A stretch of 64,000 bases of DNA from Halorubrum sp. BV1 (GCF_000746205.1 NZ_JQKV01000002.1:62001-126000); one strand, 5' to 3'. Positions 6,841 to 15,863 are shown, counted from the stretch's first letter. Numbers and translations are program-made. The notes: generated by a model not told the origin, from the letters alone.

Positions 6841-8774
6841 ATATCCACCCACTCCGCCTCGGTCGCGTGCTCCTTGATGAACTGCTTTCGCGGCTCGACC
6901 GCGTCACCCATCAGGATGTTGAACATCCGGTCTGCCGCGGCCGCGTCGTCGACGTTGATCCGCTTGAGCCGCCGGTTCTCCGGGTCCATCGTCGTGTCCC
7001 ACAGTTGGTCGGGGTTCATCTCGCCGAGCCCCTTGAACCGCTGGACCTGCGTCGGGTTCCCGTCGCACTCTTCTTCGACGATCCGGTCGCGTTCCTCTTC
7101 GGTCATCGCGTCGTACGTCTCTCCGCGGTAGCGGACGCGGTAGAGGGGCGGCTGCGCCGCGTACACGTAGCCCGCCTCTAAGAGCGGCTTCATGTGGCGG
7201 TAGAGGAGGGTGAGGAGAAGGGTTCTGATATGGGCTCCGTCGACGTCAGCATCCGTCATAATAATTATTTTATTATATCTCACATTATTGATGTCGAACT
7301 CCTCGCCGATCCCCGCGCCGATCGCCGTGATCAGCGCGCGGATCTCGTCGTTCTCCAGAATGCGGTCGAGCCGGTGTTTCTCGACGTTGAGGATCTTTCC
7401 CTTCAGCGGGAGGATCGCCTGGTTCTCGCGGTTGCGGCCCTGCTTGGCCGAGCCGCCAGCGGAGTCTCCCTCCACCACGAACAGCTCCGCCTCCTCGGGG
7501 TCGCGCGTCTGACAGTCAGCGAGTTTGCCGGGCAGCGCCGTCGACTCCAGCGCGGACTTCCGGCGGGTCAGCTCCTCGGCCTTCTTCGCCGCCTTGCGCG
7601 CTCTGGCCGCCTCTGCCGCCTTGTGAACGACTTTGCGGGCCGTGTCGGGGTTCTCCTCGAAGAACGTGCCAAGCTGCTCGTGTGTCGCGGATTCGACGAT
7701 GCCGCGGACCTCGCTGTTGCCGAGCTTGGTCTTCGTCTGGCCCTCGAACTGCGGGTCGGGGTGTTTCACCGAGATGACCGCGGTGAGCCCCTCGCGGACG
7801 TCTTCGCCCTTGAGGTTCGCGTCGAGGTCGTCGACGAGCCCGTGCTCGTTGGCGTAGTCGTTGACGGTCCGCGTCAGGGCCGTCTTGAACCCGGTGAGGT
7901 GGGTGCCGCCCTCGCGGGTGTTGATGTTGTTCGCGAACGCGTGGACGGAGCCCTGCAGCTCTTCGGTCGCCTGCATCGCGACCTCGACGTGGATGTCCTC
8001 CGCCTCGTCCTCGAAGTAGATCACCTCGTCGTGGATCGGCGTGCGCGTCTCGTTGAGGTACGAGACGAACTCGCGGATACCGCCCTCGTACTCGAAAGTG
8101 GTCTCCGCGCCGGCGTCGTCGACCGCCTCGGCGTCGCGCTCGTCGAGAAGGGCGATGGCGACGCCCGAATTGAGGAAGGCGAGCTCGCGCAAGCGGCTCG
8201 CGAGCGTCGAGAAGGCGAACTCGGTGGTCTCGAATATCTCTGTATCGGGCCAAAATTGGATCTCCGTGCCCGTCTCCTCGCCCGCTTCCATGTCGCGGAC
8301 ACGCTCGAACCCGTCTTCTTCGGGCTCGCCCCGTTCGAACGCGTGCCGGTAGACACCGCCGTCGCGTTTCACTTCGACTTCCAGCCGCTCGGAGAGCGCG
8401 TTGACGACGCTGACGCCGACGCCGTGGAGGCCGCCGGAGACCTGGTACGACTTCGAGTCGAACTTGCCGCCGGCGTGGAGGACGGTCATGATCACTTCGA
8501 GCGCCGGGCGGTCGTACTTCTCGTGGGTGTCGACGGGAATCCCCCGCCCGTCGTCGGCGACGCCGACGGAGCCGTCCGCGTGGAGCGTGACCGAGATGTC
8601 GTCGCAGTGCCCCGCGAGCGCTTCGTCGATCGAGTTGTCGACGACTTCGTAGACGAGATGGTGTAACCCGCGGTCGTCCGTGGATCCGATGTACATCGCC
8701 GGACGCTTACGGACGGCCTGGAGGCCTTCGAGGACCTGGATCTGGCCGGCTCCGTACTCACTCTGCTCTGACAT
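6837..8774 (-). CDS. gyrB: DNA gyrase subunit B
   Basis: This is the ATPase and TOPRIM subunit of gyrase. I start at MSEQSEYGAG (645 residues); a longer open frame upstream lacks family similarity and crosses the promoter. The GHKL ATPase motifs are EVVDNSIDEA, DDGRGIPVD and GGLHGVGVSVVNALS. The TOPRIM motifs are EGDSAGG (near residue 436) and TDADVDGAH (near 510), and the C-terminal KGLGEMNPDQLW is present. Codons over the DADVD motif are strikingly AT-rich compared with the rest of the gene (7200-7293; see findings). It forms an operon with gyrA through an ATGA overlap. Confidence 0.98.
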   Translation of the reverse strand: MSEQSEYGAGQIQVLEGLQAVRKRPAMYIGSTDDRGLHHLVYEVVDNSIDEALAGHCDDISVTLHADGSVGVADDGRGIPVDTHEKYDRPALEVIMTVLHAGGKFDSKSYQVSGGLHGVGVSVVNALSERLEVEVKRDGGVYRHAFERGEPEEDGFERVRDMEAGEETGTEIQFWPDTEIFETTEFAFSTLASRLRELAFLNSGVAIALLDERDAEAVDDAGAETTFEYEGGIREFVSYLNETRTPIHDEVIYFEDEAEDIHVEVAMQATEELQGSVHAFANNINTREGGTHLTGFKTALTRTVNDYANEHGLVDDLDANLKGEDVREGLTAVISVKHPDPQFEGQTKTKLGNSEVRGIVESATHEQLGTFFEENPDTARKVVHKAAEAARARKAAKKAEELTRRKSALESTALPGKLADCQTRDPEEAELFVVEGDSAGGSAKQGRNRENQAILPLKGKILNVEKHRLDRILENDEIRALITAIGAGIGEEFDINNVRYNKIIIMTDADVDGAHIRTLLLTLLYRHMKPLLEAGYVYAAQPPLYRVRYRGETYDAMTEEERDRIVEEECDGNPTQVQRFKGLGEMNPDQLWDTTMDPENRRLKRINVDDAAAADRMFNILMGDAVEPRKQFIKEHATEAEWVDI

Positions 8775-8803
8775 AGAACTTACCTGAGGTAGTTCGTGGC
8801 GGC

Positions 8804-8811
8804 TTATAAAG
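8804..8811 (-). promoter_or_regulatory. TATA box of gyrB-gyrA
   Basis: On the minus strand the motif reads CTTTATAA within a GC-rich region, 30-37 nt upstream of the gyrB ATG. Transcription about 25 nt downstream would leave a leader of only a few bases. The spacing supports the chosen gyrB start. Confidence 0.6.
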
Positions 8812-8880
8812 CCGGCGCACGCCCGCGCGCGTGCGAGCGTCGATAGACCGGCGGTTCGGAACGGGTCGGCCGCCGTCGCC

Positions 8881-9735
8881 TCACCGCCTTCCCGTCCGCT
8901 CGTCGAGGTGCGCCCGTGCGCGATCGAGGACTGCAGTGCGGAACGCCTCCGGATCCACACCGCTCCTGTCGCCGACGCTGACGGCGGTTTCGCGGGCGAT
9001 CGACTCGACGACTCGGTCTGTGAGATCGGCGACCGTCACCGGGTCACCGCGCCGTTCGAGCGCAGCGACGACGCGCTCGAACCGGTTCGGCGTCGCGTGG
9101 GCCTCCGCGAGTGCGTCGGGGGCACGCGCCTCGGCGGGAGGCGTCTCGGCCAGATTGTTGCGGTCGGCGTTTGCGAGCTTCCCGCGGCCGCCACGCTTGT
9201 TCCGGACCACGACGCCGGCCGCGGGACCGTCGCGCCACGCCGACTCCGGGATCGCGTACTCGGCCGGGTCGAAGTCGCGGGCGCGCACCTCGCGCTCGAC
9301 GGCGTTGACGGCGGTGAGTCCCACGCCGTCGAAGATCGCCCCGACGGCGTCCGGCGGACGGAAGGCGTCAGCGTCCGCCGAGTAGATGTCGGTCCCGAGG
9401 AACGGCGGGAGGCGGTCCCAGTCGTAGTCGGTTCCGCGGTGGCGGGTCGCGACGCCGAAGAACGTGACGCCCGCGGGGTCGTCGGCGGCGGCCCGGAGCG
9501 CCTCGCGGTCGAACGTCTCGCGGACGTGCCGGACCGCGGGACGGAGCGCGAATGGAACGTCCTCGTCGTCGGCGTACGTCGTCTCCGGACCGCCGAATCG
9601 AAGCAGTCCCGACTCCGCCATCTGGAAGCGGAGCCCTGTCCCGTCGATCAGTTCGAGAATCCAGAGGTGCCCGTCGAGGAGGCCGTCGGGAGCGTTCGTA
9701 CCCGTGAGCTTCGGGAGCGGGGGAAACGAGTGCAT
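8881..9735 (-). CDS. RNA-ligase-like protein with degenerate nucleotidyltransferase motifs
   Basis: This 284-residue protein resembles the haloarchaeal RNA ligase-domain family. The block LELIDGTGLRF (residues 27-37) aligns with ligase motif I (E-K-x-D/H-G), but the nucleotide-accepting Lys position is Leu29. The motif III-like strand is TFFGVATR (normally FGE) and the motif IV-like strand is AAGVVVRNKRG (normally EGxVxK), each lacking the expected Glu. A C-terminal helical domain (about 190-284) follows. Either the family uses other residues or this is a non-catalytic nucleotide- or RNA-binding descendant. It lies immediately upstream of gyrB but about 70 bp from its promoter, so co-transcription is uncertain. 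Confidence 0.65.
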   Translation of the reverse strand: MHSFPPLPKLTGTNAPDGLLDGHLWILELIDGTGLRFQMAESGLLRFGGPETTYADDEDVPFALRPAVRHVRETFDREALRAAADDPAGVTFFGVATRHRGTDYDWDRLPPFLGTDIYSADADAFRPPDAVGAIFDGVGLTAVNAVEREVRARDFDPAEYAIPESAWRDGPAAGVVVRNKRGGRGKLANADRNNLAETPPAEARAPDALAEAHATPNRFERVVAALERRGDPVTVADLTDRVVESIARETAVSVGDRSGVDPEAFRTAVLDRARAHLDERTGRR

Positions 9736-9954
9736 GCGGGAGTGTGACCTCGAAACGTGCGGCCCCGAGCGGGTTGGGTCTTTGGGACGCGGTGGACGCG
9801 ACCGCCGCCTGCGCGTTGGGTCGCCACCTGCACGCCGGATCGCCGCCGGTGCGTCGGGAGCACCGCCAACGCGTCTGTCGCCGCCGGCGGATCAGACTCG
9901 CGTCTGCGGCTGCACTCCCACAGCTACAAGCCATCGCCCGACGACCGACCGTCC

Positions 9955-11172
9955 ATGCTACCGATCGCGGACTCGTTCGACCACGCGTATCACGGCTGTG
10001 AGATACTGTACGGGCGCGGCCGCGCCGCGGATCTCGGGGAGTTTCTCGGTGACCGGGGCCTCAACGACGCGCTCGTCGTCTGCGGCTCGAACGTGGGTGC
10101 GAACGACGACCTGATGGAGCCAATCCGCGAGGGACTCGGCGACCGGTTCGCCGGCGTCTTCGACGGCACGACGCCCGACAAACGGATCGAGGACGCGTAC
10201 GCGCTCCTCGACGAGCGAGCGGCCGCGGGCGCGGACGTCCTCGTCGCCGTCGGCGGGGGGAGCAGCCTCGACACGGCGCGGCAGGCCCCGATGCTCGCCG
10301 CGGACGGGCGCGACCTCGACCGGATCCGGGCGGCCGCGGAGGAGTCGCCGAGCGACCTCGGGCCGCTCGCGCCCGACGCCGACCCCGCGTTCCCGGTCGT
10401 CGTGATCCCGACGACGTTCGCGGGGGCCGACCTCTCGACTGGCGGATCGCTCGTGGTGCGTTCCGCCGACGCCTCGCCGACCGGGCAGCCGCTCACCGTG
10501 AGCGGCGACGCGCCGATGCCGATCGCGGACCTTGCGGACCCGGCGATTTTCGAGACCAGCCCGGAGTCGGTGCTCGCGGGGTCGGCGATGAACGGCTTCG
10601 ATAAGGGGATCGAGACGCCCTACGCCGCCGACGCGACGCCCGTGAGCGACGCGGCCGCGATCCACGGCCTGCGCCTGCTCACCGGTTCGCTGCCGGTCGT
10701 CGCGGGCGATCGAGCCCACTCCGACCCCGAGGCCGCGATGGACCGCGCCGTGGTCGGCGCGCTGCTGGTTCAGATCGACCGCAAGATAAGCGTGATCCAC
10801 GCGGTCGGCCACGGGTTCGCCCGGCGATACGACGTCCAGCAGGGTGCTGTCCACGCGATCGCCGCGCCCCACGTCTTGGCGTACCTCTTCGAGGAGGTAG
10901 ACGGGAGCCGGCGCGCGCTCGCGGCCGGGCTGGGCGTCGACACCGAGGGACGGTCGGGCGCGGCGGTCGCCGAGGGTGTCGTCGAGTCGGTCGCCGCGGT
11001 CCGCGACGACCTCGCCGTCCCCTCGCGGCTGCGCGATCTCCCGGAGACGAGCGAGGATGATCTGCCCGCGATCGCCGAGTACGTCGTCGACGACTGGTGT
11101 ATGGACCGCGCCCCTGACGGCCTCGACGCCACGCCCGAGGAGATCGAGGGCGTCCTGCGCGCCGCGTGGTGA
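9955..11172 (+). CDS. Iron-containing alcohol dehydrogenase family protein
   Basis: This is a class IV (Fe-dependent) NAD(P)-linked dehydrogenase of about 405 residues. The dinucleotide-binding turn VAVGGGSSLDTARQ lies near residue 98, followed by VVVIPTTFAGADLSTGG. Candidate metal ligands lie in the region NGFDKGIETPYA and in HAVGHGFARRYDVQQGAVHA. I chose the ATG of MLPIADSFDH because the upstream frame is Arg/Ser-rich and unlike protein. The alcohol or polyol substrate is not evident. It is a single gene between the divergent RNA-ligase-like and convergent MATE genes. Confidence 0.88.
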   Translation: MLPIADSFDHAYHGCEILYGRGRAADLGEFLGDRGLNDALVVCGSNVGANDDLMEPIREGLGDRFAGVFDGTTPDKRIEDAYALLDERAAAGADVLVAVGGGSSLDTARQAPMLAADGRDLDRIRAAAEESPSDLGPLAPDADPAFPVVVIPTTFAGADLSTGGSLVVRSADASPTGQPLTVSGDAPMPIADLADPAIFETSPESVLAGSAMNGFDKGIETPYAADATPVSDAAAIHGLRLLTGSLPVVAGDRAHSDPEAAMDRAVVGALLVQIDRKISVIHAVGHGFARRYDVQQGAVHAIAAPHVLAYLFEEVDGSRRALAAGLGVDTEGRSGAAVAEGVVESVAAVRDDLAVPSRLRDLPETSEDDLPAIAEYVVDDWCMDRAPDGLDATPEEIEGVLRAAW

Positions 11173-11208
11173 GGCGTCGGGGAGTCGTGAGCGTCTCGCT
11201 GGGTCAGG

Positions 11209-12711
11209 TCAGTCGTCCGCGGCCGCGTCGGGCCTGTAGGCCTCGCTTATCTTCTTCCACTTGCCGGAGCGGAACCGCCAGTAGTTGATCGCGGCGGGGA
11301 TCGTCGTCTCGGCGAGGAACGCCAGATACACCCCCCACAACCCGATCGCGGGCAACGCGATCTCGGGGGTCGTCACGCCGACGAGCGGCACGTCGATCGC
11401 GGGCGTGGCGTCGTGCGCGCCGACGTACGCGAGCGGGATCGACACGCAGAACATCCCGATGAACTGGCTCGCGAAGGGGATCTTCGTGTCGCCGGCCGCG
11501 TCGAGCGGCCCCGCAGCCCCTCCTGAGACGCCCCGAAAGACGACGGCGACGCAGGCCGCGTACACGAGGGTCACGGCGATCGGTATCTCCGGGCTCTCGG
11601 GGCTCTCGGCGAACAGCGTGACGATTTCGGTCGCGAAGCCGGCCGTAAGCGCCGCGAAGACGACGTAGGTCGCCACCGAGAACCGAATGATGTCGCGGGC
11701 GTACGCCTCGGCCTCGGCGACGCGCTCGACACCCAGTTCCTGTCCGACGAGACTGGAGGAGGCGAGCCCGAACCCCCACCCCGGCGTGTTCATGATCCCC
11801 CAGATGCGCCGCGCGATGACGAACGCCGCGACGGTGTTCTCGCCGAAGACGTCGAGGATGGCCAGCATCGGGAACTCCGCGACGGTCCACACGAGGTTGC
11901 GCGCGCCGACGGGGAGCCCGATCGAGACGAGGTCGCTGAGCATGTCCGGATTCACGTACGACCCGAACGGATCGATAGACACCGGGAACGCGCCGACCCC
12001 CGGCGCGCTGCCGCGGACGAGACCGACGGTGAAGGCGCTGGCCGCGACGACGTTCGAGAGCACCGTCCCGACGGCCGCCCCCTCGACGCCCCAGCCGAAG
12101 CCGAAGATGAACAGCGCACTGAGGACGATGTTTGCGAGCGCGCCGCCGGCGCGGACCTGCATCGCGGTGTAGGCGTCGTCACAGCCGACGAGCGTGCGGC
12201 TTCCGACGAGGTTCAGCGCAGCGAATGGAACGCCGAGCCCGACGATCCGGAGGTACGCGGAGCCGTACCCGATCGCCGCCTCGTTGCTGCTCAACACGTC
12301 GATGAGGGCGGCCGACTGCGTCCAGAAGGTCACGGAGACGGGAATGGTGACGGCCACGACGAGGAGGACGCTCGCCCGGACGGCGTCGCCGAGTTCCGCG
12401 AACGCCTCGGCACTGTACCGCTGTGAGACCAAGGCGATGGTACCGCCCGCGACGCCGCCGCCGATCGCGAACGCGAGCCCCCAGTAGGGTCCGGCGAAGC
12501 CGACGCCGGCGACCGCGCTGGTGCCGACGGCGACGCCGACCATTGCCACGTCGACGGCGTTCTTCGACATCCGGGCAATCCCCGTGACGATCCGCGGCCA
12601 CGCGAGGTCCGCCGTTCGGACCACTCGGTGGCGGTCGATCAGGCCGACACGGGCGAGGGCCAGACCGATGTACACGATCGCGGCACGAAACGGGTTCGGG
12701 AAGCGGGTCAC
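11209..12711 (-). CDS. MATE family efflux transporter
   Basis: This is a cation-coupled multidrug/toxin exporter of the MATE (NorM/DinF-like) family, about 500 residues with roughly 12 membrane helices in two homologous halves. Typical segments are VAMVGVAVGTSAVAGVGFA near the N-terminus and RRIWGIMNTPGWGFGLASSS in the second half. I prefer the GTG start (VTRFPNPFRAAIVYIG). An ATG 57 nt further upstream would place the TATA-like sequence ctatac inside the gene. The C-terminus is lysine- and aspartate-rich. Substrate is unknown. Confidence 0.9.
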   Translation of the reverse strand: MTRFPNPFRAAIVYIGLALARVGLIDRHRVVRTADLAWPRIVTGIARMSKNAVDVAMVGVAVGTSAVAGVGFAGPYWGLAFAIGGGVAGGTIALVSQRYSAEAFAELGDAVRASVLLVVAVTIPVSVTFWTQSAALIDVLSSNEAAIGYGSAYLRIVGLGVPFAALNLVGSRTLVGCDDAYTAMQVRAGGALANIVLSALFIFGFGWGVEGAAVGTVLSNVVAASAFTVGLVRGSAPGVGAFPVSIDPFGSYVNPDMLSDLVSIGLPVGARNLVWTVAEFPMLAILDVFGENTVAAFVIARRIWGIMNTPGWGFGLASSSLVGQELGVERVAEAEAYARDIIRFSVATYVVFAALTAGFATEIVTLFAESPESPEIPIAVTLVYAACVAVVFRGVSGGAAGPLDAAGDTKIPFASQFIGMFCVSIPLAYVGAHDATPAIDVPLVGVTTPEIALPAIGLWGVYLAFLAETTIPAAINYWRFRSGKWKKISEAYRPDAAADD

Positions 12712-12844
12712 TGCGGGGGTGACGCTACCCCCGTATGGAGTATAGGGATTTCGCCACGTGCGCCGCACGAGGTGGCGTCGCGTCCCAGACGCGCCGTGGC
12801 GTCACGCCGCTGATGGAACTGCGAGCGCGATCTCGAATCGGGTG

Positions 12845-13276
12845 TCACGCCCCGGACACGAGGTATACCGACGCGGCCGCGAGCGCGATTCCGAACGCCT
12901 TGCGAGCGGTGAACGACTCGCCCAAGACGAAGAACCCGATCACGGAGGAGAACGCGAGAAACATCGCAAAGATTGGCGTCACGACGCTCACCGGGCCGAG
13001 CGCGAGCGACCGGTATAGCGCCAGGATGCCGATTCCCAAGAACAGTCCGGCCGCGAGGACGTACGGCAGCTTCGGCGAGCCGAGGTGCGTCGAGAATCCC
13101 TGACCGGTGTACGCCAGCACGCCGAGCGCCATCGCGACGAGAAGCGTGTTCGAGAGGACGACGGCGACATCGCTCGGAACCGCGTCCGGACCCGTCGTGG
13201 CGACGCGCATGAGCGGCGGCACGAACGCGTACGCCCCCATCGCGAGCAGCGCGTACGAGAGGTATCCTGTGTTCAC
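12845..13276 (-). CDS. EamA/EmrE-like small transporter (half-size)
   Basis: A 143-residue hydrophobic protein with about five membrane helices corresponds to one half of a ten-helix EamA (drug/metabolite) transporter. Recognisable parts are YLSYALLAMGAYAFVPPLM at the start and the C-terminal block VTPIFAMFLAFSSVIGFFVLGE, which is the typical EamA ending. The GTG start (VNTGYLSYALL) is chosen because the upstream frame overlaps the promoter of the next gene and is not hydrophobic. Half-size members must work as dimers. Substrate is unknown. Confidence 0.8.
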   Translation of the reverse strand: MNTGYLSYALLAMGAYAFVPPLMRVATTGPDAVPSDVAVVLSNTLLVAMALGVLAYTGQGFSTHLGSPKLPYVLAAGLFLGIGILALYRSLALGPVSVVTPIFAMFLAFSSVIGFFVLGESFTARKAFGIALAAASVYLVSGA

Positions 13277-13387
13277 ACTGTTACCGTCGGGTCCCCGCGC
13301 GAAGTGCCTGCCGAAAGCGGTCGAAACATCTCCCACGGCTGCGGGGTGCAGTACGCTTTTGAGGCGAGCGGCCGATACTCCAGGCGT

Positions 13388-14155
13388 ATGGACGGAACCT
13401 TTGATCACGTAATGATCCGCGTCGAGGACTTAGACGAGAGTCTCGACTGGTACCAGACGCACCTGAACTACGAGGAGAAGGACCGCTGGGAGGCAGACAC
13501 GTTCACCAACGTCTACCTCGGTCCCGAAGACATGCACGAGGATGGCGCGCTTCTCGAACTCACGTACAACCACGGCGATCACACCTACGAGAACGGCGAC
13601 GCGTGGGGACACATCGCCGTTCGCGTGCCGGAAGACGCCTTACAGGAGTCGTACGACCAGCTGATGGAGGAGGGCGTCGACGACTACCGCGACCCCGAGT
13701 CCTGTGACAACCGCTACGCGTTCGTGAAAGACCCCGACGGCCACGAGATCGAGATCGTCAAACGCGATCACGGCGCGAAGTGGAGCATCGACCACACGAT
13801 GATCCGCGTTGAGGACGCGGACGAGGCGCTCGGCTACTGGACCCGCAAGTTCGAGCACACCGAGGTTCCGGGCCGCTGGGAGGCAGACACCTTCGCGAAC
13901 TACTTCGTGGCCCCCGACGACGCCCCGCAGGAGGCCATGAAGCTGGAACTGACGTACAACTACGACGGCCGCGAGTACACGATGGGCGACGGCTGGGGAC
14001 ACGTCTGCGTCCGCGTCGACGACCTCGACGAGGCGTGGGAGACGCTCATGACCCGCGAAGCGCCCGACTACCGCGACCCCGAGTCGTGTGACCACCGCTA
14101 CGCGTTCACGAAGGATCAGGACGGCCACGAGATCGAACTGCTCGTCACCGAGTAG
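13388..14155 (+). CDS. Two-domain VOC (glyoxalase/bleomycin-resistance) protein
   Basis: The 255-residue protein consists of two tandem vicinal-oxygen-chelate units (about 1-125 and 131-255). Each starts with DHxMIRVED and ends with RDPESCDxRYAF-KDxDGHEIE. Metal-ligand candidates in each half are the first His (FDHVMIR, IDHTMIR), Glu in LELTYN, His in WGHIAVRV or WGHVCVRV, and Glu in the final HEIE. That ligand set matches glyoxalase I (lactoylglutathione lyase-like). Haloarchaea lack glutathione, so the thiol may be gamma-glutamylcysteine (inference). The two halves are a clear internal duplication. Confidence 0.9.
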   Translation: MDGTFDHVMIRVEDLDESLDWYQTHLNYEEKDRWEADTFTNVYLGPEDMHEDGALLELTYNHGDHTYENGDAWGHIAVRVPEDALQESYDQLMEEGVDDYRDPESCDNRYAFVKDPDGHEIEIVKRDHGAKWSIDHTMIRVEDADEALGYWTRKFEHTEVPGRWEADTFANYFVAPDDAPQEAMKLELTYNYDGREYTMGDGWGHVCVRVDDLDEAWETLMTREAPDYRDPESCDHRYAFTKDQDGHEIELLVTE

Positions 14156-14196
14156 TCCGTTTCAGCTTCTCTGGCCCTCTGCCGTCCCGCGACGCC

Positions 14197-14619
14197 TCAC
14201 TCGTCCGTCGGCTGAAACACGACGATACGCTCGCCGTCCGTTTCGCGCGTTCCGACGGACGCTTCGAGTTCGTCGCCGATGTCTATCGCGTCCGGCTCCG
14301 GGTCGATCCCCCGCACGACGCCCGTGACTCGAACCGGACCGAAGTCGGCGATCGCGGTCACGTACGGCGCGTCCTCCGCGAAGCGCGGAGACGGCACATG
14401 CACGACGCTTTGCGTCTCGACCGCCCCCGTCGCGTCGAGCGGCTCGCGAGAGAGTTCCGTCGACCCGCACTCGGGACACACCCGGCGCGGCGGGAGCGAC
14501 CCGTGGCCGTCCGGACAGACGAGCGCGTACCCCTCGCCGTCGGCGACCGCGTTGAGCCACTCGTCGTAGCCGGCGTTCGTCGCCGGCACTGACTCGCCGT
14601 CCGCCGTCTCGTCGCTCAT
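14197..14619 (-). CDS. DUF35 zinc-ribbon/OB-fold acyl-CoA-binding protein
   Basis: A 140-residue DUF35 protein has an N-terminal zinc-ribbon region (CPDGHGSLPPRRVCPECGS, about 35-52) followed by an OB-fold with the family block VTAIADFGPVRVTGVVRG. In archaea such proteins bridge thiolases and acyl-CoA ligands, for example between acetoacetyl-CoA thiolase and HMG-CoA synthase. It overlaps the thiolase stop by 4 bp (ATGA), so the two are translated together and almost certainly form a complex. Confidence 0.92.
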   Translation of the reverse strand: MSDETADGESVPATNAGYDEWLNAVADGEGYALVCPDGHGSLPPRRVCPECGSTELSREPLDATGAVETQSVVHVPSPRFAEDAPYVTAIADFGPVRVTGVVRGIDPEPDAIDIGDELEASVGTRETDGERIVVFQPTDE

Positions 14620-15782
14620 TCCGCCACCTCCAGCACGTGGACGACGGCGCTCGCGACGGTCCCGCCGGCGTTGTGCGCGACGCCCACCTCCGCGTCGGCG
14701 ACGTGCTCGCTGTTCGGATGATCTCCCCTGAGTAGTCGAGTCAGCTCCGCTATCTGTGACCCGCCGGTCGCGCCGACGGGGTGACCCTTCGCCTTCAGCC
14801 CGCCGGAGAGGTTCACCGGCACGTCGCCGTCGGCGGTGGTGAGCCCGTCGCGAGCGGCCGTGATCCCCTCGCCGCGCGGCGCGATTCCGAGCGACTCGAT
14901 CGCGAGCACCTCCGCGATGGTGAAACAGTCGTGGACCTCGGCCACGTCGACATCGTCGGGACTCACGCCGGCGGTCGCGTACGCCGTCTCCGCCGCGTCG
15001 TCCGCGGCGGGCGTCTGCGCGACGTGCGCGCGGTCCGCGAGCGCCAGCCGGTCCGTCCCCTGACCGACGCCCGTCACCGCCACGGGCGCGTCGACGTCGT
15101 GGTCGGCGGCGTACTCCTCGGAGACGATCACCAGCGCGCTCGCGCCGTCGGTGATCGGACAGGCGTCATAAAGGTGCAACGGCTCCGCGACCGGCGGGGC
15201 GTCCATCGCTTCCTCGATAGACACCTCCGAGCGGAACTGTGCGTACTCGTTCGGGACCGCGTTCGCGTGATTCTTCGAGGCGATATGCGCGAGATCCTCT
15301 CGTTCGCCGCCGTACGCGTCGAAGTACGCGTTCGCCATCAGCGCGTACGCGCCGGGGAACGTCACGCCCTCTCGGACCTCGAAGAGGTCGTCTGCCGCGA
15401 TGGCGAGGCCCTCCGTCACTTCCGCGGTCGGGAGGTTGGTCATACGCTCCATCCCGCCGGCCAACACCACGTCGGCGTCGCCCGCGCGAACCGTTCTGAC
15501 CGCCTCGCGAACGGCGACGCCGGCCGAGGCACAGGCCGACTCGTATCGGGTCGCCGGACACCGAACGCCGGCCGCTTCCGCCATCAGCGGAGCCTGATGA
15601 CCCTGGTGTTCGGCGAGCGCCCCCATGAAGTTGCCGTAGTTCAGTTCCTCGACGTCCTCGCGGGGGACACCGGCGTCCTCGAACGCGCGGAGCGCGGCAG
15701 TCGCGAAGAGGTCACGCCCCGTCCGCTTCGGATGGTTCCCGAAGCGAGTGAGCCCGACCCCCGCGACGCGTACGTCTGTCAT
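14616..15782 (-). CDS. Thiolase family protein (acetyl-CoA acetyltransferase-like)
   Basis: A 388-residue thiolase of the archaeal/SCP-x type condenses or cleaves acyl-CoA. The nucleophile is Cys84 in YESACASAG. The His-containing region AEVHDCFTIAEVLAIE and the C-terminal NLSGGLKAKGHPVGATG supply the other catalytic parts. The ending HNAGGTVAS is typical of the SCP-x branch rather than biosynthetic bacterial thiolases. It forms an operon with the DUF35 gene downstream. Possible roles are the first step of mevalonate synthesis or acyl-CoA breakdown; an HMG-CoA synthase gene is not in this window. Confidence 0.93.
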   Translation of the reverse strand: MTDVRVAGVGLTRFGNHPKRTGRDLFATAALRAFEDAGVPREDVEELNYGNFMGALAEHQGHQAPLMAEAAGVRCPATRYESACASAGVAVREAVRTVRAGDADVVLAGGMERMTNLPTAEVTEGLAIAADDLFEVREGVTFPGAYALMANAYFDAYGGEREDLAHIASKNHANAVPNEYAQFRSEVSIEEAMDAPPVAEPLHLYDACPITDGASALVIVSEEYAADHDVDAPVAVTGVGQGTDRLALADRAHVAQTPAADDAAETAYATAGVSPDDVDVAEVHDCFTIAEVLAIESLGIAPRGEGITAARDGLTTADGDVPVNLSGGLKAKGHPVGATGGSQIAELTRLLRGDHPNSEHVADAEVGVAHNAGGTVASAVVHVLEVAE

Positions 15783-15863
15783 ACACGAACGATGATCCGG
15801 GTCGGGTTTATCCCTGCCGGAATCGGTGAGAATCGAACCGCGCGAGCCACAGACGACGGCCGA

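Noticed and set aside
7194..8666. 490-residue open frame on the plus strand opposite gyrB
   Set aside because: It is a GC-rich mirror of gyrB codons with no domain similarity; the minus-strand frame encodes a complete GyrB.
8775..8960. Extended gyrB N-terminus
   Set aside because: It would include the TATA box and a non-conserved Arg/Gly-rich segment.
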